Source of the DNA: Zerene cesonia
Lineage: Eukaryota > Arthropoda > Insecta > Lepidoptera > Pieridae
DNA: 64,000 bases
Reading direction: 5' to 3'
Assembly (NCBI RefSeq): GCF_012273895.1
Contig: NC_052106.1
Span: forward strand, 1,178,001-1,242,000
Shown here in pieces: positions 14,201 through 26,800 of the stretch (within the stretch, counting starts at the first letter, position 1; each line of letters starts with the position of its first letter). A program made the translations under genes and the position numbers. Under the pieces are notes generated by a model, which saw nothing but the letters and a program-made list of their open reading frames with translations, had not been told where the DNA came from and did no database searches.

Positions 14201-15187
14201 TTGTTTTCTTTAGAGATACTTAACATCTAATGTTGATGATTTTTCTCTGTATCAAATGTATATGATTAAATAATAAAAATAGTGTATTTCATTTACAATT
14301 TAAAAAAATATGGATAGCAGTAAGTTTAGCCTCCTAGTAAGTTAAAGAAAAAACCTGTGTCAGGAGTATTTTTATTGCATTAAAGTATTTTGACTAGGTA
14401 CATGAAAATTCAAATAAAGTATATATGACTTGAGACCTAAATATCATGTGCATTTTATTATAACTAATAACTCACTTATGATGCTCCAAGCTCAAGAGCC
14501 ATTTTAAGTTTTCTAAATATATTGCCATTTTTGACCTCCATGCATCAACTGCCCCTATCACCAGACCACCACCAGTAGGAGGCTTTTCATAGAATATTAA
14601 ATCCCTTTTTTGCAGCCAATATGGATCCTGTATAAAGAAATTATCATTAGTTAATGGTCTTGTGGTAAATACAATATTCTAAGTTATTTAAAATTAGTTT
14701 CAGCTCACAGGTAAAAGTTGTATAAATTTTAGGAACAGAATAACTACAATAATTATGACTTATGATATGAACTAACAGTTCTTGATGAAATTATTAAGTT
14801 TGTAGGGTTTGAATAGTCTGGCATCTAGGGATTATAATGCACCATATAATTATTCAAATAAAATGAATCAATAATGCAAGAGTATTAACACGTTTTAGTA
14901 TTTAACGAAACTTTTTGATACAAGAAAGTTTCAGATATTAATATTTTGTTCGGGGATTCCATAAAAAATATTTCGCATTATGTTGTTATATTATGTGACT
15001 CACCAAAGCTTTGATTTTTTGAAGTACGCCTGAATTTGATACATATATTGTTACTTTCTCCACTGGTAAGTTTTCAGGATTCTAAAAAATAAGAAAATAA
15101 TTAAAAACGCACATATGTGGCACATTGTACATTACGTTTTTACAATCGTGTAATACTAACTGAAAATACGGAACTTCCAGTATTCAT
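8257..15187 (-). CDS. ASCC2: ASCC2, activating signal cointegrator 1 complex subunit 2 (13 exons, 744 aa)
   Basis: Coding exons in order on the minus strand: 15187-15161, 15081-15004, 14627-14476, 14167-13987, 13727-13530, 12534-12287, 12052-11873, 11446-11306, 10973-10654, 10248-10011, 9628-9478, 9154-8991, 8413-8257. They join in frame to 744 codons plus stop, against 757 aa for human ASCC2. Matches to the family are LEHHKFWSTV in exons 3-4, a CUE ubiquitin-binding domain at about residues 463-504 (DILPHLGDGF, then VVNSILEDTL), an acidic EYDDTYDSDG segment, and the family's basic C-terminus with RANHGRR and KRSQGMMPS. Established role: with the ASCC3 helicase and TRIP4, ASCC2 binds K63-ubiquitin on collided ribosomes and triggers subunit splitting; it also acts in ASCC/ALKBH3 alkylation repair. 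The nine-codon first exon is inferred from a donor in the right phase and is the least certain part. Intron 5 has a GC donor. The gene is divergent from the one at 15949. Confidence 0.95.
8683..8872. mobile_element. Foldback element built from two inverted family B ends (ASCC2 intron 12)
   Basis: The left arm 8683-8723 starts tcctactaatattgtaaatg and the right arm 8833-8872 is its inverted copy, sharing 20 identical outer bases and a further near-identical stretch. Both arms match the 5' end of Helitron-like family B. The centre has the family B acgcaaaaactactgaaccg core. It therefore looks like a palindromic derivative with no CTAG tail. Confidence 0.65.
9789..9975 (+). mobile_element. SINE-like family A copy (ASCC2 intron 10)
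   Basis: The copy has ctagtggttcgcctgatgg, then taagcgattactaccg, a tgcctttgtaaaggcatt stem region and the gggaagggcgagaaaaagga tail. It is complete at the T-rich end and truncated at the other. Confidence 0.75.
11526..11625 (+). mobile_element. Family C fragment (ASCC2 intron 8 side)
   Basis: It starts tctatactaataatataaat and continues gaagagtttgtttgaac with a gggaactgctggaccaattt core. Only the 5' portion is present. Confidence 0.6.
12815..13085 (+). mobile_element. SINE-like family A copy, long (ASCC2 intron 5)
   Basis: It includes caccgcccattaacatttgg, the gggaagggcaaggaaaag segment, the ctcccccactcaccgaacg segment and the ggcccaattcgtgcc end. It is one of the longest copies in the window. 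A 20-base tandem duplication (tatacaaacttttat) follows at about 13152-13192. Confidence 0.75.
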
Positions 15188-15948
15188 GTTTGTACAATGT
15201 TATGATATTGTTGTAGCTATTATAGAAGAAATATAATTTTTATAAATTGCTTTAAATATTGAACACAATTATCGTTTTCTTCGTTTATTAAGACAGTAGT
15301 CGTAGCTAGTTAGCAGATACCTACACTTTATGATAGTATTTCGACTTGACAGTTGCCTTTTGACTTTTGACTAATTTTGACATTGGAATTTCAATGTGAG
15401 CTGTCATGAGTGCTGGTATGTCAGAACATTTTGTACAGGTTTCTTGGTAGCGGGTGCACTGGGTAGATAGAAAATAGGGTGCACTAGGTACCTATTACAA
15501 ATAAATACAATAAAATAGAAGCAATATCAACAAATTGCTTTTTCTACTTTCGATTTTAAGCCCGTGTCTTCATTACAAAATTATTATAAGGTACCTAATG
15601 GCTAAAATACCTAGCGCGAGCATGAAAATTAACTTAGGGTACTAGTATAGTAATATGTTACCTTTTCTACGCTTTGTCTTCGCCTCGGTAGGTACCCAGT
15701 GAATAGATAAAATATACCTCTGTCATATAATGTCGCCTACTTTTTTTTATTCTGTGCTTCTGAGCTTTGACATAGTGACATCAGTAAAGTGACATTTGAG
15801 ATTTGACTTGAAATGTTGGAGGCCAGCGGTTAATTTCAAATTTATATATATTTACATTACTGTGTGTAATTAAAAATCTATATGTTTTGTATAACACTAA
15901 AACTACAACGATTATGTTATCTCACGATTTAAATAGCCGCATTGGTAC
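15188..15948. promoter_or_regulatory. Shared divergent promoter interval, ASCC2 / small gene
   Basis: The 761 bases between the two start codons must contain both 5' untranslated regions and any promoter elements. No clear TATA box or repeat copy is present. Short head-to-head spacing of housekeeping genes is common in insects and suggests, but does not show, a bidirectional promoter. Confidence 0.5.
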
Positions 15949-16941
15949 ATGGTAATGAAGAAAGCCGGTGCCGACCCAAAAGTTAAGAAAACTTTTGTCC
16001 GACATAGCGAACAAAACGTGCGAAACAATCACAAAGTGGTTCATGATGTGGCGGGATCATCAAAATCTAGTGCGGTGAATTTCATTAAACCTACAGATCA
16101 AGAACTTGATAAACCCACGTTGTGTTCCAGTGAAGTTTTGGCAAATTACTTGACTGACGCAAAACATGCGATACCAAGAGCACACAAGCTTGATGACTTG
16201 AATATAGACAAAGCCCAAATTAGTACAAAAGTAAATTATTTATTATAAACATTTATATTACTATAAATTTTACAATAGTTGAATGGCAATGATTTATATT
16301 TAGTTATTTTTTGTGTATTGCCAATTCCAGAAAACATTTAAACACATTTTACATTCTATCTTTATGGAGGTTACCGTTATTACCTATTTGATTTGATTTT
16401 ACTACACAACTACTTAGTGCACACTTTCTATAACTTTATAAGTTATTTTAGCAAAAATAAAAAGTGAACATTGCTTATTCTGGCTCATAAAATAATCGTT
16501 AATTATTTATTAGTTCTATTTAAATATAATATAGATATGAACAAAAATTGGTCAATAAATTGGGTAACAGTAACTTAGCAGCAAGATGGGAAACTTCATA
16601 TACACATCTATCTCATAGCATATGCAATATGCATAGATATTTAACCTATTTTATCATTTCAGGTAACAAAAAAATTAAATTTCCACTTTAATGACAGAAT
16701 ATATAAAAACTTGGTTGAACTTAATGCGGACATTGCTTCTTCAAAAAATAAAAAAGGAAAGAAAGTAAGAACAAATTTGGTGAAGAAGGATCTGGAACCA
16801 AATATAGAGGATTTTTGTCAGGAAGAAAAAGAAGAGGATGAGTGTCCTCATATACCAGTCATAAAGCCTAAAGTGAAGCCTGTGAAGAGGATTGAATCTA
16901 GCAGCTTACATAAACTTGTGTCGTCATTTGAAGTTTTATGA
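15949..16941 (+). CDS. Small Lys-rich protein, possible PPP1R35/Rcd4 relative (2 exons, 186 aa)
   Basis: Exon 1 runs 15949-16230 and ends at a GTAAAT donor. Exon 2 runs 16663-16941 after a TTTCAG acceptor, and both are phase 0. The protein is hydrophilic with no signal peptide or membrane segment. Its N-terminal third is Lys/Asn-rich and probably disordered. The middle (about residues 57-120) reads as a compact helical domain, crossing the splice junction as QISTK then VTKKLNFHF and RIYKNLVEL. An acidic EEKEEDE stretch and a basic tail follow. The pattern of a conserved Val, then K-N, then Y-x-x-LV resembles what I remember of the C-terminal domain of PPP1R35 / Drosophila Rcd4, a protein of centriole-to-centrosome conversion; length (about 200 aa) also fits. 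That assignment is tentative. A second in-frame ATG lies two codons after the chosen start. It lies head to head with ASCC2, and candidate AATAAA signals are at 16965 and 17099. Confidence 0.72.
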
Positions 16942-17098
16942 CAAAGCATTACCAGTTAGCATAAAATAAAAGTAATAGAAGTTTTAAACGTTATGAGAAA
17001 TATAAAAATTAAGCTCTGTTTTTTTTCTTGGAGATAAATTGATTTCATATTAATTGAGTTGATGTTGTATTTTAAAAAATTGTTGTAATTTAATGTGC

Positions 17099-17104
17099 AA
17101 TAAA
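17099..17104 (+). terminator. Candidate polyadenylation signal of the 15949 gene
   Basis: AATAAA followed by a GTGTGT-type GU-rich stretch, 158 bases after the stop codon. An alternative AATAAA lies at 16965-16970, only 24 bases after the stop. Confidence 0.5.
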
Positions 17105-17545
17105 GTGTGTAAATAAATAGATATTGATTTTTTTATTCTGACATTCAACATTTAGGACTTTCTTCTCCTTTGTAAAAATTATTATTGAATATGCAATAAC
17201 CATGATAAATTAGGTTAGAATAAAGCTTAAAAGTGGATCATTATTGAATTTTGAATTTTCACAGCTATGACTGGTTGTGTAGATTTTCTTTTTTAAATTT
17301 ATATGTTGACTAAATGATTTCTTTAAATGGTTCATTCCTTTTCATATTTGTATTCTATTTACAGTTTGCTCCATAATGTGATATCTGTGTAACTGCATAA
17401 TACAGTATCCAAACTTGAGTAAACTTGATTGATACAACATTATGACTCATTCAATTCATAAATAGTAGAATATTGAATTAATCATAACAATGCATGTAGG
17501 GTTAATTAAAATTTCAACACTTATAACGTACTTGATAACGCGCGG

Positions 17546-17601
17546 TATAAAATCATCGAACGCTCAAATGTTTGACCAATCGCCAAATGTTGTCGGTTTG
17601 A
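17546..17601 (+). promoter_or_regulatory. Putative AMD1 core promoter with a cap-proximal mini-uORF
   Basis: TATAAAA lies at 17546-17552. A start site 25-35 bases downstream would fall near 17575-17585, just before ATG TTG TCG GTT TGA (17587-17601), a four-codon upstream reading frame (MLSV) 214 bases before the main ATG. Mammalian AMD1 also has a very short cap-proximal uORF (encoding MAGDIS) that mediates polyamine feedback. The peptide here is different, so any functional parallel is inference. Confidence 0.35.
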
Positions 17602-17814
17602 AATACGCGCCGTCGCCGACGATTTGCTCGCTCTGAAAGAAAGAGAGGTTAACCTTTCCATCTCTTCTATCACCCGTACCTCGCCAATACTTTTGTTTCA
17701 TTTTCTTCAGTCGACTTCCGACGCTTTGCTGTAGTGGTTGTGACATTTTTTCCTGTGGAAGATTTTATTGTAAAATTTGTTGAATAAAACCTTCCTGCAT
17801 TGTAAAATCTCGCC

Positions 17815-20800
17815 ATGGCTGAAACAGAAATAATATCTAGTAGTGATAACAATGAGCAGTTTTTCGAAGGTGTCGAAAAGTTAATTGAAATATGGTTTAC
17901 ACCGGTTAAGCATGCGGACTTAAGAAAAATTACACGGTAAATATAAAATTTTATATAAAACAATAAATAAGAATAAATTTAATTTTTTAATTAGGTATTA
18001 CTAATCAGAAAATTATAATTAAGAGGTTACCGGCGTTTTTTTGGAAATAACCTGAACTTAATTAAGTTACGTAAATAAAATTAAATAATTGTAGGTACGT
18101 AAAAATAAGTTAAGGCTCCAGTTTTCGAGATCAATCATGATTTGGTTTCTATTTGCTATTTCGAGGTTAAATAATATGTTCAATGTTATTGTTATGGAAG
18201 ATTCTAGAATCAGCTGTTTCAGTAAGACGCCGGTATTTCAGCGTGTGTGGTCTATCTAATCTATTGGATACCTGTAGTACACCATTGATTAAAAGAAGCG
18301 CCTGATTTGACGGCGAATGATTTACAAGTCGTTTGACATTAATTTGAAAAATTTTACGTTGGAATTTTTTTTTTTTTACAAATATAAAGAACTATGCTAT
18401 AACCGTAGTCTTACATAGTTTTCTTATCAGATATATCAACAATCGTAATCAATTGTTTTTTTTTTTAGTTAATTGTATTTGCTGTTTACAGCTCCCTATC
18501 AACTGAATCTATATTAAAAATAATTTTACTGATTTTTTTCGACCTAAATATATGGTTAAACAGATATGTTATGAAAAAAAAATCAAAGGTTTAAGGTATA
18601 AGCTGAGTTATAATAATTTCCAAGATATGTAACTTGTTGTGATAATGACAGGGTAGAAAAACTTTCCAATCCTGTTTCCCAAAATGAGGTGCATAACGGG
18701 TTTCAAGTTTTGAGGAACCCGCATTGCATTTAGTTTTTGTGCAAAAATTACTAAGTCTTTACTTGGATGTTTGATCATTTGGAAACATTGCTACCATAGA
18801 AATATTTTTATGTAATAGGCACTTTCATAGTCAAGAAATTTAATGGTATAAAATTTAAGTTATACCAATAGATTAGTTAGAGATATCAAGCTTATAACTT
18901 ATTCTTATTTAATTGGATATACAATTCCATGCCTTATGATTGTAATATTTAATAAATGATCAGTTCAAAATCCCTTAGAAATCATTAAGAATTAAGAAAT
19001 ATGCTAGGTAGTAGACCAGCCGCTTGCTAAAGGCTATGCCTGGCTTTATTATGTCCAAGGGAAGTACTCAGGTATCAAAAAAGGGGCAGAGGATTGCCTC
19101 AAATGACCAAAATACAGTGAATTCTTCAAGTGCCTGGTAGATATAAACACCTAACAGTGAAGCTGTCCAGTTGTAAATTTATTCATAAACATTTAATTAT
19201 AGTAATTATATAGGGCAGGATTTTACAAGCATTTGCCATAAAGGTATTATATCTATTACACATATATATCAATTAAGTAAAAAAAAAACAATATTCTATA
19301 AATATATGTTTGTCCATAGCCAACAATGGGAGAATGTATTGAAGATAGTCCGCTGCGAGATTATCTCTTTCACACAGAGCGAGCAAGTCGACGCATATGT
19401 ACTTAGGTAAGTTTATTGCACCTTTTTACTTATAACTAGCATACCCAGCCACATGTTGCTGTGGTTGAGTAATAATTGAAAATATATCATTATAAATTAT
19501 TGGGATAATTAATCGAAATAAAAACTATCCTATATCATAAGTTGGACCAATTTACACATATAATGCTAAATTGCATCAAAGTCCGTTGAGTTGGTGAAGA
19601 GTTCATTGGTAGAATACACAATGGATTTTTATATATTATAAGATAAGATATAAGATATACAATGTTCCGTAATTCCCATATTTCGTTAATATCGCATTGA
19701 TTTAAATCATATATAATATATGTATAATACTAAATTATGTAAATAAATATGTAGCAAAGAATTGTATCATGATAAGAACTATAATTAACAAGCAAGTAAG
19801 ATGATAGAGGTTTTATATTACATTTGTAATTTAAAACGAATAAATAGTGTTGCAACTGGCAAAATTTAAATTGCATAGCAATAAAAATTATGTATGAAAT
19901 AAAACCGATGTATTATGTAATTTTATTTGCTGCTCACAATAAATGTGGGAGCATTCAATTGCATTATGTTGAATGCAATTGAATGCTCACGAATGAATGC
20001 AGTATGTTTAAATCAAACAAAATTTATAATCAGTCGTTTGAAAAACAGTTGCAGTTGATGGTACATGAAATCCGCGCATTAAATAAAAACTATAAAAAAA
20101 AAAACTTGTATTTTTGTATGTTTGACGTTTTCACGCAGAAACCACTTGACCGATTTAAAACATTCTTTTACAATTAGAAAGCTACAACTTTACTGAGTGA
20201 CATAAGCTATTATGTACCACGGGCGAAGCCGGGGCGACACATAGTAAAGGCAGAGTTTATCGTTCAAACTGCAAAGAATCAGTCGTCATTGTTCACATTA
20301 CAATCCGTGCGACATTGATAATTTTACGAGTAAGTGTCTCAATTACTCATGAACGTAGCGCGTGATATATTTACTGATAACCCTTGACCTGAGGTCTATG
20401 AATTATTATCAGAATTTCGTACAATTTAATCAGTCTTGCGGGTACATATTTAAAATTGTTTCTAAAATTAACTCAATTGATAAACTTAGTGTAAATATTG
20501 ACTTGAATGTACTAAGTAAATACGCTTACGCTTTTTGGAGATGCTATGATGAATTAATCAATCTATAGGTGTTGTTTTTTTGTATGGAATTCAATAAATT
20601 GGATGTATGGTTGTTGTATATAATTTTGCGCACTAAAAGGCAACTAGCGACGTATAAGTTGATGCGATAATTCAGTAATTCTGGAAAAAAGGGATATATC
20701 CATGCTTTCATGTTGTAATTTAAGTAAATAAGTTGTTTTTGTAAGGGTTTGAATACACGTATTAGTATTTACTAACAAAAACGATATTTTTACGTAAATA

Positions 20801-23800
20801 TTAACTTGCCTATCCTTTAGATTTTCAAACCTTAGTGAAGTTGATTCAATTCATGAATTCTCAATAACGGTGCACAAAATCAATAAGAACACCTTTATGT
20901 ATTGAAAAGCATTATACATTGAAGTGTATTATCGGTGCCCAGGAATATTTTTCGCTGGAAATAGTTTAAACCGTGCTCTAAGGGTCATTTTTGAATTGCG
21001 TTTACTGAAAATCGATGAATGTAACAAGACTGTGATACGCCCGCTCGGTTTTGCAGTAGAGATTTATAAGGTATACGTCTATGAATACAAACTCTTTCGC
21101 CTTTTACGAGTATATATTTCTTTATAATTTACTAGACGCTTGCCCCGGCTATGCCCCGGTTGAACCGGAATAAAAATGTAGCCTATGTCGCTGTTGAATA
21201 GTTGAGCGTTCTGTAAGTGAAATAATTTTCATGATCGGATCCGTACTTCCTGAGATTACCCCATACAAACATATGAAGTTATAAATCACTCTATAGTTTT
21301 ATGCATACTTAGTATAGATTTTAAATAGAAATACATTTTAGAAACACATCTTCTTTTTCATTTTTATGCGTGATAAAACGTTGTGAAGAATCATAATAAC
21401 TTTTTACATAATTTTTACTACAAATTATCTCATTTGTATTCACATGTTTTCATCTTCCTCTTTTTTATCGTTGTTTTCTTTTTATTTACTTTGCATTTTC
21501 TGAATATCAACCGGAAGTATCGAAGAGAAGAAGGTCATATTATTTTTTCGAAAAACATCGAAGATGTAAATAAAACTATCCTCAATATATTGCCCTCATA
21601 AGATTATAAGACTACATGTTATATAACCAGCGCATCCGGTATTAAATCTCAAGTACACACTAAACGAAACGTGTCTTTTACTAACCAGCTTTATTTGTAC
21701 TTATATAATGCCGGGAGGACTACATAGTAACATGTACACAGTGGACACCATTTTTAGGGTTCCCTTTCCTCGCCCCCAGTCTATTGCTTCTTTCCAGTCG
21801 TTCATCCTTTTCTATTCCCTTACCTCTCAAGCAGTGCATCCGCAGAGGCAATTAACTCTGCGAATGTCCATGGGCGGTGGTGATCGTTTACCATCGAGCG
21901 AACCACCACCTCAGTTGCCGGTTATGACATAAAAAAAGGCCTGACGATACCCGATCGTCTGCCGCCAGGCTGTGTCTCACAAACCGTGATAGATAGTTGA
22001 AATTTTCAGAGATGTTTCTGTTGCCGCTATAAGTCGTCATAAAGTCATGAATTGGATGGGTGAGCAATTTTTTTGTAGTTGCTACTTTTAACTTATTCGT
22101 ACGGAACCCTTACTGTCGCGAGTCCGCATCGCACTTGACCGATATTTATTAGGATCGTATGAATTTATTTAGTTTTACCTTCTGTCCAAATTGTACAGCA
22201 GTAACGTATTTTACAAGAAAATATTATCAGCTGATATATTTTTGCCATCATTTCATTGTCATAAGAAAGATAAATGAATGATATCTTTTATATTATTTTA
22301 ACTCATTAAATAATAATCAATCTTTCCTCTTGCGTAATAGTATGTAGTGACATTTTGTTTATAAAATATAGATGTGTGATAAAATCAAAGAACTGGAAAT
22401 TCGCCTGTTATTTTTAAGGAAGAATAGATTTCCTTTTACTCTCAATGACAACTTATGATGTATATTTATTACTGGCTATTCGCCCCGGTTTCATATAAAG
22501 CCTCGCACTCAGTTGTCAGGTATAAATCCAACGGTGAACGAATTTTTGACGTCTGTAAAGCTAGAAAGGTCAAGTCGGCAGAATCACTCGAATTATATCT
22601 CAAAATTTAGTGCTCATTTAGTGCNNNNNNNNNNNNNNNNNNNNNNNNNNNNNNNNNNNNNNNNNNNNNNNNNNNNNNNNNNNNNNNNNNNNNNNNNNNN
22701 NNNNNNNNNNNNNNNNNNNNNNNNNNNNNNNNNNNNNNNNNNNNNNNNNNNNNNNNNNNNNNNNNNNNNNNNNNNNNNNNNNNNNNNNNNNNNNNNNNNN
22801 NNNNNNNNNNNNNNNNNNNNNNNNNNNNNNNNNNNNNNNNNNNNNNNNNNNNNNNNNNNNNNNNNNNNNNNNNNNNNNNNNNNNNNNNNNNNNNNNNNNN
22901 NNNNNNNNNNNNNNNNNNNNNNNNNNNNNNNNNNNNNNNNNNNNNNNNNNNNNNNNNNNNNNNNNNNNNNNNNNNNNNNNNNNNNNNNNNNNNNNNNNNN
23001 NNNNNNNNNNNNNNNNNNNNNNNNNNNNNNNNNNNNNNNNNNNNNNNNNNNNNNNNNNNNNNNNNNNNNNNNNNNNNNNNNNNNNNNNNNNNNNNNNNNN
23101 NNNNNNNNNNNNNNNNNNNNNNNNNNNNNNNNNNNNNNNNNNNNNNNNNNNNNNNNNNNNNNNNNNNNNNNNNNNNNNNNNNNNNNNNNNNNNNNNNNNN
23201 NNNNNNNNNNNNNNNNNNNNNNNNNNNNNNNNNNNNNNNNNNNNNNNNNNNNNNNNNNNNNNNNNNNNNNNNNNNNNNNNNNNNNNNNNNNNNNNNNNNN
23301 NNNNNNNNNNNNNNNNNNNNNNNNNNNNNNNNNNNNNNNNNNNNNNNNNNNNNNNNNNNNNNNNNNNNNNNNNNNNNNNNNNNNNNNNNNNNNNNNNNNN
23401 NNNNNNNNNNNNNNNNNNNNNNNNNNNNNNNNNNNNNNNNNNNNNNNNNNNNNNNNNNNNNNNNNNNNNNNNNNNNNNNNNNNNNNNNNNNNNNNNNNNN
23501 NNNNNNNNNNNNNNNNNNNNNNNNNNNNNNNNNNNNNNNNNNNNNNNNNNNNNNNNNNNNNNNNNNNNNNNNNNNNNNNNNNNNNNNNNNNNNNNNNNNN
23601 NNNNNNNNNNNNNNNNNNNNNNNNAATTTTTGGGATCGGCTAAAGCCGTTTCCGTACATCGTCACATATTGCTTCATTACAATATTAGTATAGATTACGA
23701 AATCACATCTCGTCTCGAAAACCTGTACGCTGTTCGGATGACCATGACTCTGATCACTCGTTGGCCAATCGCAGAGGAGCTGTGCAATTTTTTGCTTTGA

Positions 23801-26800
23801 TCCTTACGTGTTTCTCTTATTCTTGTACTAGCCACCCGCCCCGGCTCGGCTCGTTTGCGATAATACCATGGTATATGCATATAAAACTTCCTCCTGAATC
23901 ATGCTATTTGTTTAAAGTCCATCAAAGATTTAAGCGTACAGACACACAAACTAGAATATGCAATTAGCACTATGTCTTAAATATATAAATACAGATGCAT
24001 ATATCCCGGTCTCTAATAAGCAATTACTCTCCACTATAATCGAAGCTGAAATTAACCTATTTGCAAGGTGTATTTGTTAACATTTTGGAAGGACAGAAGG
24101 TCTTCAGAAACAAGTATTTTCTTTAATAAAGGCATTGTTATCGACTCATCACTTATGCTAAAAATCTATGATGCTAGATGGGTTCTATTTTATGAACGGT
24201 TTGCAAAGTTTAAAAAGGGGCCGATATTGATAAGAGAACGATAGTTGGTAATCCAGAAGCTAATTGTATGATATTTAATATTAAACTACGATAACCCTCG
24301 TTTGATACCGTTGGTTGGAGTTCTCGTAGTGCGTATGTATGTAACATGGTCTTTGTGACCCACCCATCTCAATTCAACCTTCATAGATAAGGATGACTAA
24401 CAATTCGTTTACATCTAATTGTTATGTAATAGCTCTAGCCAATGGGTCTTTAAGTTACGTGCGTAGATTTTTTTCCCGTTCGGATAATTGTCAAATCTGT
24501 TCCAGTCGTTCACATATTACAGTATGTGCTGTCGGCGGTTGTAATGGCATCTTGAATAAGATGGTTCTCAAATTAAAAGCTGAAAAGAATATTTTCATAA
24601 AAATAATTATTTAATGTGAATGAGATTTAATATGTTCCTAAAACTGATGGAGGTTTTCTTATCCTGGACGCATAAATAACGGGCTGCTATGAGCTTTGGA
24701 GCTGGTCAGTCGCTCGATGGTAAGCGCTACCACCGCCCATGAACATTTGGACAAATAGATTGCCGACTTAAAATGAGAAGGGATTAAGAAAGGATTGACG
24801 AGAGGAATGAAGGAAAGGACTGAGAAGGGTGAGGAAAAGGATATAGGCCTCCGGCCCCCCCGCTCACCGTACAAAACACAATAGCATGCTATTATTTCAT
24901 GCCTGTTTTGCCGGCCGGCCCAATTCGTGCCGAAACTTGCTCGAATCCCACATAAACTGTTTGTGTGCAGTGTGTCTCTGTGTGGCATGGTGTGGCGAAG
25001 CATGATGAATCAATTTTGATCTTGTTTCTATGTCCTTAGCTATGTTTATGACATAAAATAGTGGATTAAATGTTTTTCACTACTTTCTCAATATGGGTAT
25101 CAATTGAAATGACATCCAACATGGCCGCCAATACAAAATGGAGTCGGGGGTTTTTTAAATTTAAATGTAACTTGTTAATTTTGTAGCGATTTTTGTGTAA
25201 AATTGAAGAAGTTTCATTGTTAATGTATTGTTAGAGATCGCCGTGGTAGGAAGTTGATCTTAATAATTCTCATTGTTCATTCAAAAATTTAAATATTGTA
25301 TGAAATATGAAACTGTTGTGAGTGTAGGTAATTGATGGGTCAGTTTTTCATTTTCTCATTGATATCATTACTTATACGTTTAAATATTGTTTACAAACAT
25401 TTCTCTGATATTCTTGCTTCGCCTTCTTAGTGAAATGATAGAGTTTAAGGACGAAATCTGACGGAATGTTGTTATATTAATCGAAATATTTTAAATTCAT
25501 CAAAACCTGAAGATGGTAGATATCATTGTGATATAATTTCATATTAAATACCATCATCAAAGTTCCTTGCCTTTTAGTTGTACATTTGTCATGCATACTA
25601 AATGCTCATAATAAAAACCAATGTTGGCCAGCAAAGCAAAACTGTGACCTAAAACTACCACTTTTGTATGTTAGGAATAACTATTATTAATGTTTTTAGC
25701 ACATTTTAAACTCTTGTTGATATTACTCGTATATCTTTATCCTCATGCGTGTTTAAAGCCAGTTTTATCTCTTCGATAATTTCATCATTAAAGTTTCGAT
25801 AAATTGTATTAAACTTTGTCCGTCCACGCGCCAGTATGGTCATCGATGCGGAGATTGAAAGGTTATTAGGTTATCGATTATCACAAATACTACTTAGCAC
25901 TCTGTTGCCATGTAACAAAATAAGGGTCAATGATAACTGGCACCTTGATAATACGCCAATTTTGCTGATAACATTACTTGGTATCCTATTTTATTTGAAT
26001 CAAGGACGCGATTATCTGATTTGGCATGGCGAGTCGTTTGCGTTCGTAGTTCCTTGTTTTAAATATGCTGCATTGTTCGTCAAATGTAATTATAGTCTTA
26101 TTACCTGAACGCGACGGATGGAGTATGTAATATGTATGTATGTCTGTCCATTACTTTGGCACGCTCTATAGCCCAAACCGCTGGACGGTTGTTGACAAAT
26201 ATGTGACCTCATAATAAATAATGAATGATTAGTTACATTAATATAATATATGTATATTAACAAATGGAGCCCGGACTTTTTCTCCAAAGGGTTTCTTTTT
26301 TTTCTTATCCTAACAATATGAATATCAAATGAAAGATCGTAAAAATACAACTGGAAAGCTTCTTTGTTTTCATTATATTAATATTGTCAGGTTAATAAAC
26401 ATACTAGCTGCGCTTCGCGGTTTCACCCGCGCAAGTCCGTATCCCGTAGGAATATCGGGATAAAAGTTGCCTGTATGTTATTCCAGTTGTCCAGCTGTCT
26501 ACGTACATAATTTCATTGCAATCGGTAGGTAGTAGGTAATAGCAACAAACGCACACACTTCCTTACAAACTTTCGCATTTATAATATTAGTTGGATTAGA
26601 TAATTAACAATTAAGTCTGATAGTTTTGATAGAAATAAATCGAGATCGAATAAGAAGAATGAATCTTAAGCATTTGATGAATTGAATGCAAATAGCGTAA
26701 CTTGTTTTTGGGAGTCCCGAAAAAAATTGACAAAAATAAAGTGCCGTAACCAGGTCATTAACCAGACAATTGCTCGGTCTAGATTGAATATCGTATTGTG

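Noticed and set aside
22513..23677. Long open frames across N runs (also at 29447-30593 and 60711-62051)
   Set aside because: They exist only because N was not counted as a stop; the flanking codons show no coding signal, apart from amidase exons read on the other strand.
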